Below are positions 58,227 through 64,000 of a stretch of DNA of 64,000 nucleotides, one piece after another. The position numbers were made by a program, and so were the translations under genes. The notes beneath the pieces are model-generated. The model saw only the letters and a list, made by a program, of their open reading frames with translations. It had not been told where the DNA came from and searched no databases. The stretch lies in NCBI GenBank assembly GCA_030323885.1, contig JASIRB010003059.1, positions 1-64,000 of the forward strand. The letters run 5' to 3'. The DNA comes from Branchipolynoe longqiensis (Eukaryota > Annelida > Polychaeta > Phyllodocida > Polynoidae). Every line of letters starts with the position of its first letter. Position 1 is the first letter of the stretch.

Positions 58227-60619
58227 GCAACCCAAATCAAGAATAGAGCCAATTCTGCAGTCAGGTATGCAAAAGCTAGGTACATACAGTCTGAAGTCCT
58301 ACGAAATACAGACGATCCCCAGAGATTTTGGAGAGTCATACAGAGCATAGCCCCGGAAACCACCCCAACTATCTCCAGCTTAGTGGATGAGTTAACAGGG
58401 GACAAATTAACAACTCAAGAAACACCTGAAAAGATAAATAACTACTTCATAGAGATAGGGGAGAAGTTAGTAGATAAACTAGACAATATACCAGAAAAAG
58501 ATAAAGTTAACATAGTAAAGCCAAATGCAGTCAGATATGACATAAGGGTGGTAACTAAGGAAAAAGTACTTAAAAAGATAAGGGCTTCTCTGAATACAAA
58601 TCATCAGAACTTAAAGATCTCAGCTCAAGGATACTAATTGATTCAATAACTATATTAATCAAAGAATTCACCCATATAGTAAACCTATCAATTGAAACGG
58701 GTATTTTCCCAGATGACTCGGAAGTTGCTACAGTTGTACCTATCCCAAAAGTCAGCAACCCTAAAACATGCAATGACCTCAGACCAATTTCTCTTCTACC
58801 CATAACTGGTAAAATAGTTGAGCAACTGATTCATGATCAAATAAAAACATTTTTTGAAGCAACAAACTACCTAGCAGATGAACAAAATGGCTTCAGGAAA
58901 GGCAGGTCCACAACCAAAGCACTCTGAACACTCCTTGATGTGCTTCTCAGTGCGATGGATTCTGGCAAACTTACCATAGCAGTATATATTGATTTAAAAA
59001 AAGCATTTGACACTATAGATCATAAAATCCTGTTGCAGAAGGTTGTCAAGAGTGGGTTCGGTTAAAAAACAGTAGCCTTTCTGACAAACTATCTTTCCAA
59101 TCGAAAGCTAAGTACCAAACTAAATGGCATTGAGTCAACCTTAGGAAAGTAAAAACTGGAGTACCACAGGTATCAACACTGGGCCCCCTTCTATTCCTTC
59201 TGTTCATAAATCACTTACGCCAAGCACTGAGGCAAACAAAATGCATTTTATTTGCTGATGACGCAGTCCAACTGGAATCAAACAGTAACTTAGCAAAAGC
59301 AGCAGAATTGAAAAATGAAAATTTGGCTATATGGTGCAAAGAAAACTAATTAACTCTCAATATAATCAAAACTGAATACGTTATCTACGGCACCAAGAAC
59401 AAGAAGGACAAAGCCCCAGAAGTCCAAATAAAGATTGGGAATGAAAGACTAAGGGAGATAGAGACCTATAAATATTTGGGAACTGAACTGGATGGAACTC
59501 TAAATGGGAATAAACAACTAAGTAGATTAAATCAGTCACTGGCAAGGAAACTGAACACCTTCAGAAAAATCAGGGGCTTTATAAGTGAAAAAACAGCTCT
59601 TCTTATGTACAAAACAATGATCCTCCCAATAATTGATTATAATGACCTAATATATGAACTACTCACAAAACAGCAACAAGAAAAGCTTCAAACAATACAA
59701 AATAGGGCACTCAGGACAGTTTACAAAGGCCAAAATCTACACACAGAAGAACTACATGCTAAAGCTGGAATGGACAAACTAGACACAAGGCGCAAAAGGC
59801 ATCTCTTAGGACTCATGTACAATAGAGCCCAAGACACAATGTATACTGACACAAGTATTCACAATACTAGGGCAGCAGATGGCAACCTCTTGAAAATTCC
59901 CTATCCAAGGACTAACAAACTCAAAAGAGCACTTATTTATCAGGGAAGCCAACTCTGGAACAAACTCTCTGCCAAAACCAGGAATGCAACAACCTACCTG
60001 CAATTTAAATCTAGATTAAAGGTTGAGTACCCAACATAGACATACATTAATAAACCTACCTGGATAGACCACAAATGTTGAGAACCGAAATAAATACATA
60101 GTCCCAAACCACTCCCTTCCCTCTCCCTCTCTGAAATCCCCCCCTGGCAAAAAGAGTAAAAGAAATAACAACTACCAAAGTATACCCACCAGCCTATAAC
60201 ACCTGACTAAACCAATAAAACAAATACTACTGACAAAGCTATAGTTGACCCAAAACAATTTAAATGAGTTGTGCAACCATTATTTGCATAATCCAAAATT
60301 CACGACTACCTGTATCAGCAAGTCATGCCCATTATATTAATGTCTCCTCACAGGTGTGATCATCAAATCACTGATATAGTCTAAAGGTAAATGGTTATTC
60401 TCCAGTCTACATGTGCAAAATAAGATCTTCACTATATTTATAATGCCTCATTTTAACCTACTACTGTCTATATTGTTCATACCATCGCATCATCTCATCC
60501 ATAAATAGTTCATAGGCACTATAATTGTTAAGGCCGGAAGACCAGCGCCTTGGTGCTGAAAAAAGATGTTATTCAACTGGAATAAAAATTTGAAAAAAAA
60601 ACCCAACAAAAAAACCCCA
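58227..60619 (+). mobile_element. LINE, 5'-truncated
   Basis: A non-LTR element inserted in the RNase H gene: part of the RT domain through a C-terminal region, then about 580 bp of 3' UTR ending in TGGAATAAAAATTTGAAAAA and A/C-rich repeats. The tail also occurs alone at 14578-14656. No endonuclease domain is present, so the 5' end is missing. Confidence 0.85.
58230..60039 (+). pseudogene. LINE reverse transcriptase
   Basis: Blocks: RYAKARYIQSEVL, PQRFWRVIQSIAPE, NNYFIEIGEKLVDKL, VVPIPKVSNPKTCNDLRPIS, NGFRKGRSTT, YIDLKKAFDTIDHKILL, the catalytic LFADDAVQLES (about 59250), KTEYVIYGTKN and KYLGTELDGTLN, and a C-terminal RRKRHLLGLMYN. It is of the CR1/Jockey/L2 kind by these blocks. Several stops (58926, about 59065, 59349) and frameshifts near 58620 and 59150. 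The last 187 codons (59476-60039) are open. Confidence 0.85.
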
Positions 60620-60903
60620 CTGCTAACAGCGCATCGCAACAGGTGCTAGAAACTGGGAAAGATAGAGACTCGACATATCAACTATGGCTCTTTTCGGCAC
60701 AGCATAATTTTGAATTGCAAATAAAGCATAAACCTTGTCGAGATCTTGTTCTAGCAGACGCACTCAGTAGGTCTTTTGACAATGATAACAATAAAATTGC
60801 TGTTAACCAGTTATGTGAGTCGCTAAACCTCAAACAAATTGACATCCTGTTTTCACTTGATGTGCTTAAATTTATGATTGACTTAACAGCACCTGGAAGA
60901 TAG
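60620..60903 (+). pseudogene. RNase H, second part, of the third recombinase element
   Basis: Resumes with TANSASQQVLETGKDRD and LWLFSAQHNFELQIKHKPCR and LADALSRSF, the terminal RNase H block, compare VRHKPCAELVPADALSRA at 49121. It stops at a TAG. Confidence 0.8.
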
Positions 60904-61879
60904 CAATCTTTGTGGCTCTATCTTCCAGGCTACTCGATGATCCATTGCCAGAGACTGCTGGATCAATATGCAAGCGCACTCTCCCCGAGAATGTGGAGAA
61001 ACAAGACCACACACATAAACCACTTCCTGCGGTTCTGCCAACTGCACAGTGTATCAATATATAATCCATGTGTCTATGAGCTTTTGTCTTTCTTACTATT
61101 TTTAAGTGACAGGTTGAAGTCTCCCGGGGCCATCATGAACTACTTCGGCTCTGTCAGAGTCTGGCTCAGAGGAACTACAGGAAACATGCTAGCATTTGAT
61201 GCGCATGAGGTCAAGGTAATGAAAAGGGGTCTCTTTAAAAACTCAACACATAAAGTAACCAAGGCCCCACCTCTCGATCCTATAGCTCTAAAGAATATAA
61301 TTTGTTTCCTTTCGAACTTAGACCCGATGTGATCATTTCAGTTCTATTAATCAGCTACTCAACAATGCTACACCAGAGTAATTTAGTTCCTGCCTCTGCA
61401 TCCACATGGGACAGCCCGCACATACTTAAATTCACGGATGTGAAGTCAGGAAAAGATAAATTAATAGTTATTGTTCGTTCTACAAAGACTAGATCAGGTT
61501 CCGCTTCTCCAATTATCTTCCACCTGCCAGCCCTATCTAATAATTACTGTTGTCCCCTGTTTGCGTGGGTCCGATATTCATCCAGACTTGCCCTGCACAT
61601 AGAGGTGCCTGCTTTCCTACTGCCCGCTGGAACTCCACTCGGGGCTCCAATATTACTTCGGGCATAACAAATCTCAGCCATAGTCGTCACAGGGTCAGAT
61701 AAGGGTTATACCCTCCAGAGTATGAGGAGAGGGGCTACACAGGCCTGCCAGTCTGCCAGTGTAACCATGGAAAATATTATGACTGCTGGCACATGGCAAA
61801 GCGGAGCAGTAAAAACTTATCTTGATAAAGCAGTAGTAATCTCAGCCCCAGCAGCGCTCGCATCTTTGTTGGGTTGAGC
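60904..61879 (+). pseudogene. Tyrosine recombinase of the third recombinase element
   Basis: The N-terminal part (60910-61332) has RLLDQYASALSPRMWRNKTT and VYELLSFLLFLSDRLKSPGA. The frame then changes to TMLHQSNLVPAS (61302-61667), where relatives have Arg-Gln-Ser-Asn-Leu, and after a stop ends with LQSMRRGATQAC and TAGTWQSGAVKTYL. The His of His-x-x-Arg is Gln and the first Arg is His, while the last Arg and Tyr remain. Two frame breaks; inactive. Confidence 0.8.
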
Positions 61880-62148
61880 ACTGCTGTCCTATACTTCCCG
61901 TTAACGATAAAGTAATTGGTGTCATACATCTGTGGCTTCACTGGTATTCCTCTTCATGTGAGCTGCTCACATATTCTTAAATATGTTGTCCTCTTACACG
62001 CATGCATCTGTTACTGGATTATCGTTAACATAATATCTAACCGTTATGCATTACTGATAAACTTACTCTTAGCATTGGTCCTTGTTGGCTGCTCGAGAAT
62101 AATGACAATTAACTAGATACTAAGCAACCTGCTGTCTCTCTGATTGTT
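61880..62148 (+). other. 3' region of the third recombinase element
   Basis: No gene; includes the SINE target sequence GTCTCTCTGATTGTT (62134-62148). Confidence 0.5.
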
Positions 62149-63182
62149 TTGTTTGTTGTTGTTTTATGTCCTAGCAACATCTAAGGTCATATCAGGACGG
62201 GTACCGACTTGTGACAGTATGCACTCATGGCAATTTTATAGTGCTGCCCCACTGGGAAATCAGGCCGCCGGCACCATGACCCAATATCCCACTCAGTCAC
62301 ATTATCCTGACACCGAGCTAACCAGCCCTTGCCCTATCCTAATAATGCCGAGCACCAGGCTGGGAAGCAACAAGTATAAATTTTTAAGTCATTGGTTTGA
62401 CTCGACCAGGGGCCGTATGCAGGAGTCAGTGTTAGTGAGGCAAAACGGTGTTTGGCGGGAATTCCGGTTTAGCGGCGAAAAATGGTATGCACGAGTCAGT
62501 GTTAGGCCTAACACCAAAGGCTTAACCGGTGTTACCTTACCCCTAACAAATATTAGGCCCAAAATCTATTCAATGCTGTCATATTTAACAGAATTACATA
62601 CGTAATAAGTGAAATTTGATCAATTTAACCCTAAATTCGAAGCGTTATTAAGGCTACCGCCGCATTGGCGGCGATATTAATAGTTATATTTTCGAATCGA
62701 CGAACGTAAAGTAAACAAATCGCCACCGCCGCCGCTTTCCATACTGGCGGCGGCGGCGGTTTGTTTACTGTACGTTCTTCGATTCGAAAATATAACTATT
62801 AATATCGCCGCCAATGCGGCGGTAGCCTTAATAACGCTTCAAATTTAGGGTTAATTTGAATAAATTTCACTTATTGCGTATCTAATTCTGTTAAATATGG
62901 TCGCATTGAATAGATTTAAGCCTAATATATGGGTACAGACGCAGAGGGATTTCCCAAATCTATAAATATATTCACGTTTAGCTATAATGAAAGTGTTACG
63001 CGCTCCTGCATACCACTTGACACAGTTCCCGACGTCGGTGATAGCTAAACGGTAGCAGGCTTTAACACCAAACCCCGCTAACACTGACTCCTGCATATGG
63101 GCCCTGGAACCGAACTCGCAAACTCCTGATCTTCCGCACGCGAGGCCTGTGCTCTACCGATTCGGCCACCGTGCCCTGTCTG
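62149..63182 (-). repeat. SINE-1 antisense, split by a palindromic MITE
   Basis: Flanked by GTCTCTCTGATTGTT (62134-62148 and about 63183-63198). Tail and body at 62149-62410; the tRNA-like head at 63104-63176, whose complement reads GGGCACGGTGGCCGAATCGG (A box) and GAGTTCGGTTCC (B box). The gap is the MITE. Confidence 0.85.
62411..63103. repeat. Large palindromic MITE
   Basis: Ends GGCCGTATGCAGGAGTCAGT and its complement. The middle, 62557-62940, is an almost perfect palindrome with arms of about 185 bp (GGCTACCGCCGCATTGGCGG / CCGCCAATGCGGCGGTAGCC), centred near 62750. The arm matches unit 1 of the satellite at 15195-16260. Confidence 0.85.
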
Positions 63183-63198
63183 TGTCTCTCTGATTGTT

Positions 63199-63725
63199 GG
63201 ACTATGTATTTTGAACCTCATTTCAATAACACAATGTAATACTAGTTAAGAATGGTCCCTGCCGGCCACTTGATCTATACTCTTCTCTGTTATGTGGTTG
63301 GTCAACAATGTTGTTCGATTGCCACCCGGTTAACGCATATCACGATTGTTAAGTTGGTCCATGTCAGCCGATCGATTTATGCACTAATAGGTTTCCTTGA
63401 AGCCCTGACTTATTTTATTAATTAAAAAATATAATATATAAATTTACATCTTGTGTCTTGTTTGTCCGACTGTGGTGTATTATAGTGAGAAGCTGTGAGT
63501 TGCAGCTCAAAAGCTAGATACAGTAATTAGACCCTAATAAGAACTACACATAGGTCTTCCTTGACAGTTGAAACATCAAAATATCATGACAACACACTGC
63601 CACATCCCACTAATACCAACCAGAGCAAATGTCACCCACACCCATTCTTTATCCAGAACAAGAAACGCACATCACTATTTATACACTACATGTATGACCG
63701 AGTGAACTTGTTTCCTCAAAGGCGA
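63199..63725. other. Unassigned sequence
   Basis: No gene seen; it may be further 3' flank of the recombinase element. Confidence 0.4.
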
Positions 63726-63836
63726 GTGGGACGTAGCTCAGGCGGTAGCGTGTCCACCTGTGGAGGTGTGGGTCATCCGATCGATCCTGCTCAATGAGTC
63801 CATTTGCAGTTTGGGCTATTTTCCTTCCCAACCAGT
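63726..63836 (+). repeat. SINE-2, 5' part
   Basis: GGGACGTAGCTCAGGCGGTA (A box), GGTCATCCGATCGATCC (B box), then CATTTGCAGTTTGGGC and CCCAACCAGT, as at 26811-26936. Interrupted there by an LTR. Confidence 0.75.
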
Positions 63837-64000
63837 TGTAGGGTTGCGTGTTCGAGTCTGTGGCTATGTAGGCAGGCTAAGATGAAAAACAATACAGAAG
63901 GAGAGAAAGTGAAGCAAAGTGAGAGAGTCCAAGCCTCTCTGGTTTATTATATTCAGTACATGGGTTCATTGTAGAGTATCACCCCCACCCTTTTCCCCCA
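63837..64000 (+). repeat. LTR start of a retrotransposon, cut by the window end
   Basis: TGTAGGGTTGCGTGTTCGAG, AGGCAGGCTAAGATGAAAAA and CTCTGGTTTATTATATTCAG match the complement of 40424 downward to about 40290. The rest is outside the window. Confidence 0.65.

Larger units (their letters stand above)
57053..62133 (+). mobile_element. Third tyrosine-recombinase retroelement (PAT/Ngaro-like)
   Basis: RT, split RNase H and recombinase in order on the plus strand, with a possible ORF1 start at 52372-52615 upstream of gypsy C. AT-rich, unlike its relative at 47806. Its own terminal repeats were not found. The SINE at 62149 lies in its 3' flank. Confidence 0.8.

Noticed and set aside
63120..63176. 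tRNA gene on the minus strand
   Set aside because: It is the head of SINE-1; the same head with the same downstream body occurs at 17755 and 21603.

Overview
The window is animal genomic DNA, most likely from a marine mollusc or another lophotrochozoan. The best clue is a tRNA-derived SINE (26809-27160) whose 3' part resembles a SINE tail that is widespread in molluscs. I found no host gene that I could name and no rRNA, CRISPR array or functional tRNA. Almost all recognisable content is mobile DNA: DIRS-type (tyrosine-recombinase) retrotransposons, Ty3/gypsy LTR elements, one LINE, at least three SINE families, many MITE-like palindromic elements, and satellites.

Layout. Positions 1-7.6 kb hold a DIRS terminal-repeat fragment, SINEs, minisatellites, an ACAG microsatellite and several MITEs. 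Positions 7956-13042 are a DIRS element on the minus strand with identical 45-bp inverted ends and gag, RT/RNase H and recombinase ORFs; it has split an older MITE at a TA-rich spot. Positions 13.2-32.2 kb are a graveyard of minisatellites, a 200-216-bp satellite, MITEs and SINEs nested in each other. Positions 32284-38212 are a minus-strand gypsy element (A) with 168-bp LTRs, interrupted by two MITEs. Positions 38213-39643 carry a charged unknown ORF and a second DIRS gag fragment. Positions 39644-44610 are a decayed plus-strand gypsy element (B) with 138-bp LTRs and a foreign solo LTR inside it.

Positions 47806-52042 are a strikingly GC-rich DIRS-like element with split direct repeats, as in the PAT/Ngaro group. 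Positions 52372-62133 are a nested stack: a third tyrosine-recombinase retrotransposon broken by gypsy element C (52616-57052), by a LINE (58227-60619), and in its 3' flank by a SINE that itself holds a large palindrome. The window ends inside the LTR of an element also seen at 39904-40424.

How the parts relate. Within each retroelement, gag packages the RNA, RT/RNase H copies it, and integrase (gypsy) or tyrosine recombinase (DIRS) inserts the copy. Most copies are damaged: stops in pol, frameshifts, lost catalytic residues. Gypsy C and the DIRS element keep the longest open frames. The MITE and SINE insertions are non-autonomous; no transposase ORF for the MITEs was seen. Coordinates of repeats were set by eye and may be a few bases off.
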